A stretch of DNA of 7,503 bases, from assembly GCA_964579325.1 (NCBI GenBank), contig CAZOHN010000179.1:1-7503 (forward strand), written 5' to 3'. Under the pieces are notes generated by a model. The model searched no databases. It saw only the letters and a program-made list of their open reading frames with translations, and was not told the origin of the DNA. This DNA comes from CAZOHN01 sp964579325 (GTDB taxonomy: Bacteria > Pseudomonadota > Alphaproteobacteria > Rhodobacterales > Rhodobacteraceae). Position 1 is the first letter of the stretch. Every line of letters begins with the position of its first letter. Made by a program: the position numbers and the translations under genes. This document shows, in pieces, positions 1-6,164 of this stretch.

Positions 1-646
1 GCGCCGCAGACGATTCCTGCGATTGGTTGAAGACGCAGTCCCGCGGCTTGCAGCGTGAATTTGGCGACAGCCTCGGGCTACTTCGGATTCCGCGGTTCCT
101 TGCGTTCGGCACCGCAACATCGTCTGTCAGGGATCTCCGATGCACGCGCCTCCCATATCTGCACCCCCTATCTGCTGAGAAATGCAACACGGGGCCGCTG
201 CTTCCGGTGGGGCGGGCAAGCTGTTCGAGATTGAGGTCTCGATCAGCGCGCAGCGCCCGGATGCGCTGCCCGACGGCGGCGAGAAGCGGTGACTCGGCTT
301 CGGTGGCCATGATGATTGCCTCTGCCGCGGTCGGTGGCGATTAAACGCTCCAGCATGGGCACGTGAAGCCGGGCGCGCGGGATCCGCGGCTGCCCGGCTC
401 CACGGCCGAGGATTTCGCCATAGGCGACGAGGTCGCGGGCCAGGGGTGCTGGCAATCTCTGTCCTCCGCACGTTCCGACCACGCAACAGATCCGATCTCG
501 CAGGGCAGTGACGGCGTGCACGGCAAACGGATATCTCCGCCGGTCCGCAATCTGCAGGGTGACGCTGGAGGATTTCCCCAACTCGCAACCTCGCCTTTGG
601 CGGCAGTACGGAGCTCAAGACGCCTTGCCAGCCTCGTCGAGCCCAG
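1..646. other. Region without a confident intact gene, upstream of the operon
   Basis: Several reading frames of 70-160 codons are open here on both strands, but almost all give arginine/serine/proline-rich translations without recognisable domains, which is typical of chance frames in GC-rich DNA. A minus-strand frame at 581-243 has partly GC-biased third positions and may be an eroded coding stretch, but I do not recognise it. The only domain-like signal is the helix-turn-helix-like start at 310-161 on the minus strand, listed separately. I see no tRNA, no convincing terminator and no terminal inverted repeats. The region may be a decayed gene neighbourhood or a divergent intergenic region. 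Confidence 0.5.
161..310 (-). pseudogene. Possible XRE-type helix-turn-helix regulator fragment (remnant or degenerate 5' part)
   Basis: Reading leftward from ATG at 310, the protein begins MATEAESPLLAAVGQRIRAL and continues through R-A-D-R-D-L-N-L-E-Q-L-A-R. This matches the usual opening of XRE/cupin-type regulators (V-G-x-R-I-R-x-L-R, then L-x-L-E-x-L-A, then T-G-x-S). Residues 41-49 (VLHFSADRG) loosely resemble the expected recognition-helix end M-L-S-x-I-E-R-G, with one extra residue. An AGAGG ribosome-binding-like sequence (plus-strand complement 319-323) lies 8 nt before the ATG. The frame stays open to the window edge, but beyond residue ~50 it becomes arginine/serine-rich and resembles no domain. 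It could be a decayed gene, a 5' fragment, or a coincidental match; an in-frame TAA at 343-341 bounds the start. The resemblance is from memory, not from a search. Confidence 0.33.
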
Positions 647-653
647 TTATCAA
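625..653 (+). promoter_or_regulatory. Candidate sigma-70-type promoter of the operon
   Basis: A TTGCCA box at 625-630 (5 of 6 to TTGACA) is followed after 17 nt by TATCAA at 648-653 (4 of 6 to TATAAT). Transcription would start around 660, a short distance before the regulator's ribosome binding site. Two GATAAT hexamers at 658-663 and 664-669 are alternative -10 elements, but they lack an equally good -35 box. This is pattern matching only. Confidence 0.4.
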
Positions 654-668
654 TATCGATAATGATAA
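647..668. promoter_or_regulatory. 22-bp near-perfect palindrome, probable operator of the GntR regulator
   Basis: The half-sites TTATCA (647-652) and TGATAA (663-668) are exact reverse complements. They flank a central 8-bp palindrome TATCGATA (654-661) on the same axis between 657 and 658. Only the pair 653/662 (A/A) breaks the symmetry, so 10 of 11 pairs match. The element is AT-rich inside GC-rich DNA, overlaps the candidate -10 box and ends 15 nt before the regulator's start codon. A dimeric winged-helix repressor bound here would block the promoter, so autoregulation of the whole operon is the simplest reading. I saw no second copy in the window. Confidence 0.6.
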
Positions 669-672
669 TCAG

Positions 673-678
673 AAGGAG
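673..678 (+). promoter_or_regulatory. Ribosome binding site deciding the GTG start of the GntR regulator
   Basis: AAGGAG lies 5 nt before the GTG at 684 and directly follows the palindrome. It fixes the regulator's start at this GTG. The next possible GTG, at 682, is in another frame and would be too close. Confidence 0.6.
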
Positions 679-683
679 CGGGT

Positions 684-1316
684 GTGCGTCCGCGTGATGC
701 CATATACGCCTCGGTCAAGCGCCGCATCGTTCTCAACGAGCTGCCGCCGGGAGTCTCACTTACCGAACTTGGGCTGGCCTCCGAGTTGGGGTGCAGCCAA
801 GGCCCGGTACGTGAAGCGTTGATGCGCCTCCAGGAGGACGGGCTGGTGCTCCGCGGGGGGCATCGCGGCACGACGGTTACGCCGCTCGATCCCGAGGAGG
901 CGACGGAAATCTTGGCGCTGCGTCGGCGGATCGAGACGCGTGCCGCGGCGAAGGCGTCCCGCGCCGTGGATGCGCGTGCGCTTGAGCGGCTTGCCGAGCT
1001 TCGCCGTCGCATGGACGTCGCGGCCTCCGCGGAGGACGAGTATGCCCTGATAGAACTCGACACGGCCTTCCACCTCGAGATGTTCAGGCTCGCGGGGCTT
1101 CGCGCGCTTGAGCAGATCCTTGTCCGCTGCATTCTTCATTCGCATCGCCAGAAGCTCTGGGAACCGCGCCACCGCCGCTCGCTGGCCGAGACGGCGGCCA
1201 GGCACGACCTGCTGCTCGCGCTGCTTGCGGCGCGCGACGGAGTGGGCCTTTCGGCGGCGCTGGGGGAGCATATCGACACCATCGTCGAGATCGACGCCGA
1301 GAGGGCCGCATCGTGA
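684..1316 (+). CDS. GntR family transcriptional regulator, FCD (FadR/VanR-type) subfamily
   Basis: This 210-residue protein is the likely local regulator of the sugar operon that follows. Residues ~6-66 form the winged helix: the segment L26-TELGLASELG is followed by S38-Q-G-P-V-R-E-A-L46, the R-L-x-x-D-G-L-V turn and the wing H60-R-G-T-T-V-T-P67. Residues ~70-205 form the all-helical FCD effector domain. Its expected metal ligands are all visible: D126 and H130 (in D-T-A-F-H), H174 and H196. In this family these bind a divalent metal that contacts small organic-acid or sugar-acid effectors. Length is normal for the family. The GTG start is supported by AAGGAG at 5 nt. The stop overlaps the next gene's start by 4 nt (GTGA), implying translational coupling. 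It probably binds the palindrome at 647-668; whether it represses or activates, and its ligand, cannot be read from the sequence. Confidence 0.93.
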   Translation: MRPRDAIYASVKRRIVLNELPPGVSLTELGLASELGCSQGPVREALMRLQEDGLVLRGGHRGTTVTPLDPEEATEILALRRRIETRAAAKASRAVDARALERLAELRRRMDVAASAEDEYALIELDTAFHLEMFRLAGLRALEQILVRCILHSHRQKLWEPRHRRSLAETAARHDLLLALLAARDGVGLSAALGEHIDTIVEIDAERAAS

Positions 1317-2245
1317 CGGCAGCACTCGATCCGTCAATGGCCCGCATCCTGGAGCGCATGCGCGCCGCACCGGCGATCGATTATGCCTCTGTTCCGATCG
1401 TCGAGGCGCGACGCGCCTTCGACAAGGGGGCCGCCCAATGGCAGGAAGCTCTCCCGCGGATGGCGACACGCGACCTCCTGATCCCGGTTAGCCACGGGAC
1501 CATGCGGGCGCGGCTCCATCTGCCGGGGCCCGGCCGTCGGCCGCTTGTCATCTTCGTTCATGGCGGAGGGTGGACCTTCGGCTCGGTCGACACGCACGGG
1601 AACGAGATGCGGGGGCTGGCCGTCGCTTCCGGTTGCGCGGTTCTCGGGTTCGACTACCGGCTTGCCCCGGAGCATCCCTTTCCCGCTGGACTCGAGGATA
1701 CGCTGGCGGCCATCGCCTTTGCCGAGGCGGGTGCGTTGGGCGAGGACATCGACGCGACCCGGTTTGCGCTCGCGGGTGACTCGGCCGGCGCCAACCTCGC
1801 GCTTGGAGCGTTGCTTGCACGGCGTGACGCAGGGGCGACGCCGACTCGGGGAGCGGCACTCTTCTACGGCTGCTTTGCGCCCGACTTCGACACGGAAAGC
1901 CACGCACGACTGGGCGATGGCGCCTTCATGCTCTCAAGCGACCGGATGCGCTGGTACTGGCGGAACCTCCTTGGCGCGGAGGATGACGACACCTGCTCGC
2001 TGGCGGCCCCGGGCCGCGCCGAGCTGTCCCGGTTACCGCGGCTCTACCTCGCGGCGGCGGGGCTGGACCCTCTGCTCGACGACACGCTGGATCTGTCACG
2101 CCGTCTGGCCCATGCCGGGGTCGCCTATCGCTGCGACGTCGTGCCCGGTGTGATCCACGGCTTCCTGCGGATGGCTCCGGAACTGCCCGCCGCGCGGACC
2201 ACGCTGGAGGCCGCGGGGACGTTTCTCGCCAGCGCAATCAAGTGA
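1313..2245 (+). CDS. Alpha/beta hydrolase of the hormone-sensitive lipase family (bacterial family IV esterase)
   Basis: This 310-residue cytoplasmic carboxylic-ester hydrolase has no signal peptide. Hallmarks appear in family order: the oxyanion-hole motif H83-G-G-G86, the HSL signature D114-Y-R-L-A-P-E-H-P-F-P-A125, the nucleophile elbow G155-D-S-A-G159 with catalytic Ser157, the acid Asp252 in L-D-P-L-L-D, and His282 in I-H-G-F. The catalytic triad is therefore complete. The N-terminal ~75 residues form the usual cap. Start is GTG 1313, overlapping the regulator's TGA, with GAGG 8 nt upstream; ATG at 1337 would be an alternative. Family members cleave short-chain acyl esters and some act on lactones. 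Sitting between regulator and transporter, it probably removes an acyl group from the imported sugar or opens a lactone intermediate. That role is inferred from context only. Confidence 0.9.
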   Translation: MTAALDPSMARILERMRAAPAIDYASVPIVEARRAFDKGAAQWQEALPRMATRDLLIPVSHGTMRARLHLPGPGRRPLVIFVHGGGWTFGSVDTHGNEMRGLAVASGCAVLGFDYRLAPEHPFPAGLEDTLAAIAFAEAGALGEDIDATRFALAGDSAGANLALGALLARRDAGATPTRGAALFYGCFAPDFDTESHARLGDGAFMLSSDRMRWYWRNLLGAEDDDTCSLAAPGRAELSRLPRLYLAAAGLDPLLDDTLDLSRRLAHAGVAYRCDVVPGVIHGFLRMAPELPAARTTLEAAGTFLASAIK

Positions 2246-2252
2246 CGACTAC

Positions 2253-2260
2253 AGGGAGGA
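2253..2260 (+). promoter_or_regulatory. Strong ribosome binding site deciding the ATG start of the binding protein
   Basis: AGGGAGGA ends 7 nt before the ATG at 2268. An in-frame TTG at 2262 would be only 1 nt from this site and is rejected. It is one of the best-matched ribosome binding sites in the operon, consistent with high production of the binding protein. Confidence 0.75.
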
Positions 2261-2267
2261 ATTGACG

Positions 2268-3485
2268 ATGGAACGTAGAACACTTCTGAAACTCGCCGGC
2301 GCCACGGCGCTCGCGGGACCACTCGCGACACCGGCTCTCGCACAGCAGGCCACCGTTCGCTGGTGGTACCATTTTGACAATCCGGAGAACACGCCTGACG
2401 CGCTCATCGCGGCTTTCGAGGCAGAGAACCCCGACATCCGCATCGAGGCCGAAAGCATCCCGTGGGGCGGCGGCAACGACTACTATACGCGGCTCTTCGC
2501 AGCAATCGTGGCCGGTGGCGCGCCGGACTGCGCCATGGTCAAGCTCAACAACCATGCGCAGCTTCTGGAGATGGAGGCGCTCGCACCCATCGACGAGATG
2601 GTCACGCAATGGGACGGACGCTCGGACATCTCCGACGACATCTGGAGCGTCAACAAGGCGGCCGACGGCAGGCAGTACTACCTGCCTCTCCAATACGTGG
2701 TGCTCTACCTCTACTACCGGCCCGACCTCTTCGCGGCGAAGGGGCTTTCGGCGCCGACGACCTTCGACGAGTTCCTCGCGGCAGCTCAGGCGCTGACAGA
2801 GGGCGATGTCTACGGCTTCGGGATGCGGGGCGGCGGCGGCGGTCACGACAACTGGGGACCATTCGTCTTGGGCGGGGGCGCGAGCTTCGAGCCGGGCGGC
2901 ATGGTGACGGATGCCGCGCTGGCCGCCAACAGGTGGTATGTCGGGCTCGGCACCGAGCACAAGGTGATCCCGCCCTCGGCGGCAACCGACGGCTTCCGCC
3001 AGGTCGTCGACAACTTCAAGTCAGGGCGCACCGCCATGGCTATCCACCATGTCGGATCCTCGAACGAGATGGTCGAAGCTCTCGGCGACGACGTCTCGGC
3101 GGTTCCAGTTCCCCGCAGCGCGGACGGCTCGGGTTGGACCCTCTTCGGCGACGAATCCAACGCCGTCTTCGCCTCCTCCGCCAACCAAGAAGCAGCCTTC
3201 CGCTGGATTTCCTTCCTGTCCACGGGCAACAACAACGTCGAGTTCAACAAGCTAACGGGCCAGCTTCCGGTCACGACCTCGGGCGCGGCCAACTGGACGC
3301 TGCACCAGCCGCGCTTCGTCGAGGCCAGCGCCGCCTCGCTGCCCATGGCCTCGATCCCGCCCGACTCGGCCAAGACGGCCGACTTCGTGCGGACAGTCTG
3401 GCCGACCAACATGCAGCTGGCGCTGCTTGGCCAGATCTCGCCCGATGACATGATGCGTGCCATCGAGGCCCATTTCCACGGCTGA
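2268..3485 (+). CDS. ABC transporter periplasmic sugar-binding protein (family 1), Tat-exported
   Basis: This 405-residue extracellular solute-binding protein of the carbohydrate (MalE-like, SBP_bac_1) type captures the substrate in the periplasm and delivers it to the two permeases. The N-terminus is a twin-arginine signal: R3-R4-T-L-L-K8, a hydrophobic stretch to ~L19, then A23-L-A25 with predicted cleavage before Q26. The mature protein starts with an aromatic strand (R31-W-W-Y-H35), then D-A-L-I-A-A-F-E-A-E-N-P, the usual first helix of the family, and later G-A-P-D-C-A-M-V. Aromatic residues suited to sugar stacking are frequent. Length is typical. The ATG is chosen from the strong AGGGAGGA site. 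It lies 22 nt after the esterase stop and 59 nt before the first permease, a gap holding a stable hairpin. The ligand is probably a mono- or oligosaccharide or polyol but is not determinable here. Confidence 0.93.
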   Translation: MERRTLLKLAGATALAGPLATPALAQQATVRWWYHFDNPENTPDALIAAFEAENPDIRIEAESIPWGGGNDYYTRLFAAIVAGGAPDCAMVKLNNHAQLLEMEALAPIDEMVTQWDGRSDISDDIWSVNKAADGRQYYLPLQYVVLYLYYRPDLFAAKGLSAPTTFDEFLAAAQALTEGDVYGFGMRGGGGGHDNWGPFVLGGGASFEPGGMVTDAALAANRWYVGLGTEHKVIPPSAATDGFRQVVDNFKSGRTAMAIHHVGSSNEMVEALGDDVSAVPVPRSADGSGWTLFGDESNAVFASSANQEAAFRWISFLSTGNNNVEFNKLTGQLPVTTSGAANWTLHQPRFVEASAASLPMASIPPDSAKTADFVRTVWPTNMQLALLGQISPDDMMRAIEAHFHG

Positions 3486-3496
3486 CACACCCGCAG

Positions 3497-3521
3497 GCGG
3501 GGCCGGCGCGTCCGGCCCCGC
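3497..3521 (+). other. Intercistronic GC-rich hairpin between binding protein and permease genes
   Basis: The arms GCGGGGCCGG (3497-3506) and CCGGCCCCGC (3512-3521) pair perfectly over 10 bp around a 5-nt loop. Only three T residues follow (3525-3527), so it is a poor classical intrinsic terminator. Its place directly after the binding protein gene fits a known pattern in sugar ABC operons, where a hairpin protects the upstream message or partly attenuates transcription so that binding protein exceeds membrane components. Stem and position are seen directly; the role is inferred. Confidence 0.7.
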
Positions 3522-3532
3522 AGCTTTCCCGC

Positions 3533-3536
3533 GAGG
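3533..3536 (+). promoter_or_regulatory. Ribosome binding site supporting the TTG start of permease 1
   Basis: GAGG lies 8 nt before TTG 3545. The downstream in-frame ATGs at 3572 and 3584 have no comparable site, and starting there would leave almost nothing before the first membrane helix. The TTG start is favoured but not certain. Confidence 0.45.
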
Positions 3537-3544
3537 CACACCCG

Positions 3545-4444
3545 TTGACGAACACCCGGACGACAGCGCGCATGCGCCTGACAATGACGCCCTACGCCTT
3601 CCTGGCCCCAGCGCTTGTCGTCACCGCGGCCGTCATCCTGTTTCCGGTCCTCCAGACCGGATGGATGAGCCTACACGACTACGTGCTGTTCCGCCCGCGC
3701 GATGTCCCCTTCGTGGGTCTCGGCAACTTCGTGCGCGCCTTCAACGACCCGGTTTTCTGGGTCTCGCTCTGGAACTCGGTGCTCTGGATCGGGCTGGTGA
3801 TCTCGTTCCAGTTCGCCCTGGGCCTTGGCGCGGCGCTTTTGCTCAACCAGAGTTTCTGGTGGCGGGGAATTGCCCGCGCACTGATCGTGATCCCCTGGGC
3901 GCTGCCCAGCGTCATCATCGGCCTAATGTGGACATGGATGTACGATTTCAACCTCGGCATCTTTAACGACGTGCTGTTACGCACGGGGATCATAGACGCG
4001 CCGATCGCTTGGCTAGCGCGGCTCGACACGACGCTCTACTCGGTCATCCTCGCGCTGGTCTGGCAAGGCTTTCCTTTTTTCGCCATCGTGATCCTCGCGG
4101 GCCTCCAAACCGTGCCGCAGGAGCTTTACGAGGCGGCCGACATCGACGGCGCAACGTCGCTCCAGAAGCTCCGCTTCGTCACCCTGCCCTCCATCGCGGA
4201 GGTGATCGCGACCGCGCTGCTCCTGCGCACGATCTGGGTCGCCAACTCGCTGGACGTCATCCTCGTGATGACCGGCGGCGGCCCGGGCTATGCCACGCAT
4301 ACGCTGCCGCTCTATTCCTTCCTCAAGGCCTATTCGGCGATGGAGTTCGGCTATGGCGCAGCCCTCGCGCTGATCCTGACCGGGCTCCTGCTCTTCGTCG
4401 TCTATGCTTACGTGCGCCGCGCGGCGAAGGACCTGAGCCGATGA
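3545..4444 (+). CDS. Sugar ABC transporter permease (MalF-type, six-helix)
   Basis: This 299-residue inner-membrane subunit forms half of the translocation channel. Membrane segments start at ~17-39 (P-Y-A-F-L-A-P-A-L, the usual opening of MalF/UgpA-type permeases), with further hydrophobic stretches around 73-100, 108-132, 158-183, 218-240 and 268-290. The cytoplasmic coupling loop is clear: E196-A-A-D-I-D-G-A-T-S-L-Q-K-L-R-F-V-T-L-P215, the EAA motif that docks on the ATPase. Length is normal for the family without MalF's large periplasmic insertion. It starts at TTG 3545 (GAGG 8 nt upstream), with ATG 3572 as an alternative. Its stop overlaps the next gene by 4 nt (ATGA), as expected for subunits made in equal amounts. 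Confidence 0.93.
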   Translation: MTNTRTTARMRLTMTPYAFLAPALVVTAAVILFPVLQTGWMSLHDYVLFRPRDVPFVGLGNFVRAFNDPVFWVSLWNSVLWIGLVISFQFALGLGAALLLNQSFWWRGIARALIVIPWALPSVIIGLMWTWMYDFNLGIFNDVLLRTGIIDAPIAWLARLDTTLYSVILALVWQGFPFFAIVILAGLQTVPQELYEAADIDGATSLQKLRFVTLPSIAEVIATALLLRTIWVANSLDVILVMTGGGPGYATHTLPLYSFLKAYSAMEFGYGAALALILTGLLLFVVYAYVRRAAKDLSR

Positions 4445-5277
4445 TCGACCGCCGCTCACGCCTTGCCCGCGCACTCCAGGTAGAGGTCCCGGTTCTCCTG
4501 ATCGTTGCCTTCGCGCTCGGCCCCTACGTCTGGATGGTGCTGACATCTATCAAGCCGAACGCCGACATCCTCGCCCGACCTCTGCAGTACCTTCCCAGCA
4601 CGGTGACCTTCGAGCATTACGAGACACTGCTCAACCGGACCACCTTTGCCGTTAACCTCCTAAATTCGTTCATCATTGCCATGGGCGCGGTGCTGGTGGG
4701 GCTCGGGGTCAGCATCCCCGCAGCCTACGCCTTCTCGCGTTTCCGCTTTGCCGGCCGCAACTACCTGATGACCCAGTTCCTGGTGATCAACATGTTTCCG
4801 ATCGTCCTTCTGATCATTCCGCTCTTCGTGCTAATGCGTTGGCTGGGGCTGCTCGACACCTTCGTGGGCGTGATCGCCGGTCATTCCACCTTCGCCATCC
4901 CGTTCTCGATCTGGATGCTGACGAGCTACATGAACGCGATCCCGAAGGAGCTGGACGAGGCGGCGATCGTCGACGGCGCCTCGCGGCTGCAAACGATCCG
5001 CATCGTCATCCTTCCGCTCGTCATGCCGGGCATCGTGACGACCGGCATCTACATCTTCGTGACTTCTTGGAACGAGTATCTCTTCGCCATGATGCTGTCG
5101 GGCCAGAACGTGCGGACGGTGACGGTCGCGCTCCAGCTCTTTATCGGCGAATTCACGGTGCAGTGGGGGTTGCTGACGGCCGGCGGCACGCTGGTCGCGA
5201 TCCCAGTCACCATCCTTTTCCTGATCGTGCAACGGAGGCTCGTGGGCGGACTCACGGCCGGAGCGGTGAAGACATGA
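4441..5277 (+). CDS. Sugar ABC transporter permease (MalG-type)
   Basis: This 278-residue inner-membrane protein is the second half of the channel. It opens with a short basic N-terminus, a first helix at ~14-36 and the S36-I-K-P39 motif common in MalG/UgpE-type subunits. Further helices lie at roughly 71-95, 105-130, 140-160, 197-218 and 243-265. The EAA coupling loop is E173-A-A-I-V-D-G-A-S-R-L-Q-T-I-R-I-V-I-L-P192. W-N-E-Y-L-F-A after the loop is another family hallmark. The start is ATG 4441 in an ATGA overlap with permease 1, with GAAGGA 9 nt upstream. The frame is open further upstream to 4009, but that stretch is antisense-like shadow of permease 1 in another frame. The stop overlaps the epimerase start by 4 nt. 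Confidence 0.95.
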   Translation: MIDRRSRLARALQVEVPVLLIVAFALGPYVWMVLTSIKPNADILARPLQYLPSTVTFEHYETLLNRTTFAVNLLNSFIIAMGAVLVGLGVSIPAAYAFSRFRFAGRNYLMTQFLVINMFPIVLLIIPLFVLMRWLGLLDTFVGVIAGHSTFAIPFSIWMLTSYMNAIPKELDEAAIVDGASRLQTIRIVILPLVMPGIVTTGIYIFVTSWNEYLFAMMLSGQNVRTVTVALQLFIGEFTVQWGLLTAGGTLVAIPVTILFLIVQRRLVGGLTAGAVKT

Positions 5278-6164
5278 GCCTCGACAATCCCATCGGTATC
5301 ATCTCGATGTTCTACGCGCGCCCCTTCGGGCGCGAACACTTCCCAACCTTCGCGCGCGCCAGGGCCTCGGGCTGCGATTTCGTCGAGCTCCTGGTGCCGG
5401 AACCGGGCGAACTCGATCTCGCGGAGACGCGCGCCGCGCTCGCCGACCAGGACCTCGGCGTCGTGCTGGCGGCGCGGGTGAACCTGTCGCGCGACCTCGC
5501 GAGCGCCGATCCGGCGGCGGCGGCAGCGGGCATCGCCTACCTTGAAACCTGCATCGACATCGCGGGGTCACTCGGCGCGGAGATCGTCGGAGGGCCGCTC
5601 TACGGCGCACCGCTAGTCTTCGCAGGCCGCCCGCCGGCACCGGTCGACGAGGACGAGCGCAAGCGGCGGATTGACCGGGTCGTCGCAGGCCTGGGGCAGG
5701 CCGGCAGCCGCGCCGCCGACGCGGGCGTGAAGCTGGCGGTCGAGCCGCTCAACCGCTTCGAGACGGATATCGCCAACACGACCACGCATGTCCTTGCACT
5801 CACCGAGATGGTCGACTGCGCGGCCGTCGGCGTGATGCTGGATACCTTCCACATGAACATGGAGGACCCGTCGATCCCGGACGCGATCCGTAGGGCAGGC
5901 AGCCAGCTGTTCCACTTCCAGGCCAACGAGAACCATCGCGGCTTCGTGGGCTCCGGCCATGTGGACTGGCTCGAGGTCGCCAGGGCGCTCCGGGCCATCG
6001 GCTACGGCGGCTCGGTCACGCTCGAGCCGTTCCGGCGCGACGACGAGAGGCCGGGCGTACCGCTGGCCCAGTGGCGCGCGCCCGACAAGGACGAGGACCG
6101 CGAGCTCGCGGCGAGCGTCGCGTTTCTGCGGGCCGCCTTCACCTTTGCAGGGAGGGGCGCATGA
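5274..6164 (+). CDS. Sugar isomerase/epimerase, TIM-barrel xylose isomerase-like (D-tagatose 3-epimerase-related)
   Basis: This 296-residue cytoplasmic TIM-barrel enzyme probably epimerises or isomerises the imported sugar or a keto-sugar through a metal-assisted enediolate. Landmarks of the D-tagatose/D-psicose 3-epimerase group are present: G106-G-P-L-Y110, E157-P-L-N-R-F-E163, L189-D-T-F-H-M-N195, N218-E-N-H-R222 with G-S-G-H-V-D-W232, and L250-E-P-F253. By alignment from memory, E157, D190 and E251 are metal ligands, E163, H193 and R222 contact substrate. E157 and E251 are the catalytic glutamate pair. The fourth metal ligand, usually His, is Gln216 here in H214-F-Q-A; Hyi-type hydroxypyruvate isomerases have a similar H-x-Q. 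Start ATG 5274 overlaps the permease stop (ATGA), with a weak GGAG 10 nt upstream, so translation is probably coupled. The exact substrate is unknown. Confidence 0.88.
   Translation: MSLDNPIGIISMFYARPFGREHFPTFARARASGCDFVELLVPEPGELDLAETRAALADQDLGVVLAARVNLSRDLASADPAAAAAGIAYLETCIDIAGSLGAEIVGGPLYGAPLVFAGRPPAPVDEDERKRRIDRVVAGLGQAGSRAADAGVKLAVEPLNRFETDIANTTTHVLALTEMVDCAAVGVMLDTFHMNMEDPSIPDAIRRAGSQLFHFQANENHRGFVGSGHVDWLEVARALRAIGYGGSVTLEPFRRDDERPGVPLAQWRAPDKDEDRELAASVAFLRAAFTFAGRGA

Noticed and set aside
27..344. Plus-strand open frame of 105 codons near the left edge
   Set aside because: It has no ribosome binding site of note, low-complexity Ser/Arg/Ala content in its second half and no recognisable domain. 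It is probably chance in GC-rich DNA.
127..618. Open minus-strand frames at 618-127 and 581-243
   Set aside because: The 618-127 translation is Arg/Pro/Ser-rich and resembles no domain. The 581-243 frame has partly coding-like codon choice, but I recognise no family, it has only a weak TTG start, and it runs out of frame through the more plausible helix-turn-helix start. Neither is called as a gene.
2262..2267. TTG 2262 as the start of the binding protein
   Set aside because: It would sit 1 nt after the ribosome binding site. The ATG at 2268 has ideal spacing and gives a clean Tat signal.
3497..3527. Intrinsic transcription terminator after the binding protein gene
   Set aside because: The stem is strong, but only three T residues follow at a distance, and essential transporter subunits lie directly downstream. 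A stabilising or attenuating hairpin fits better.
4009..4440. N-terminal extension of permease 2 back to 4009
   Set aside because: The extension overlaps permease 1 in another frame and reads as arginine-rich non-membrane sequence. ATG 4441 gives the normal family length and an ATGA overlap.
4839..5273. N-terminal extension of the epimerase back to 4839
   Set aside because: It is a shadow of permease 2. The barrel's first strand begins just after ATG 5274, so nothing upstream is needed.
6071..6160. Thirty-residue N-terminal extension of the Gfo/Idh/MocA enzyme
   Set aside because: The Rossmann strand begins at residue 4 from ATG 6161, which has a good GGAGG site. The extension lies within the epimerase gene.
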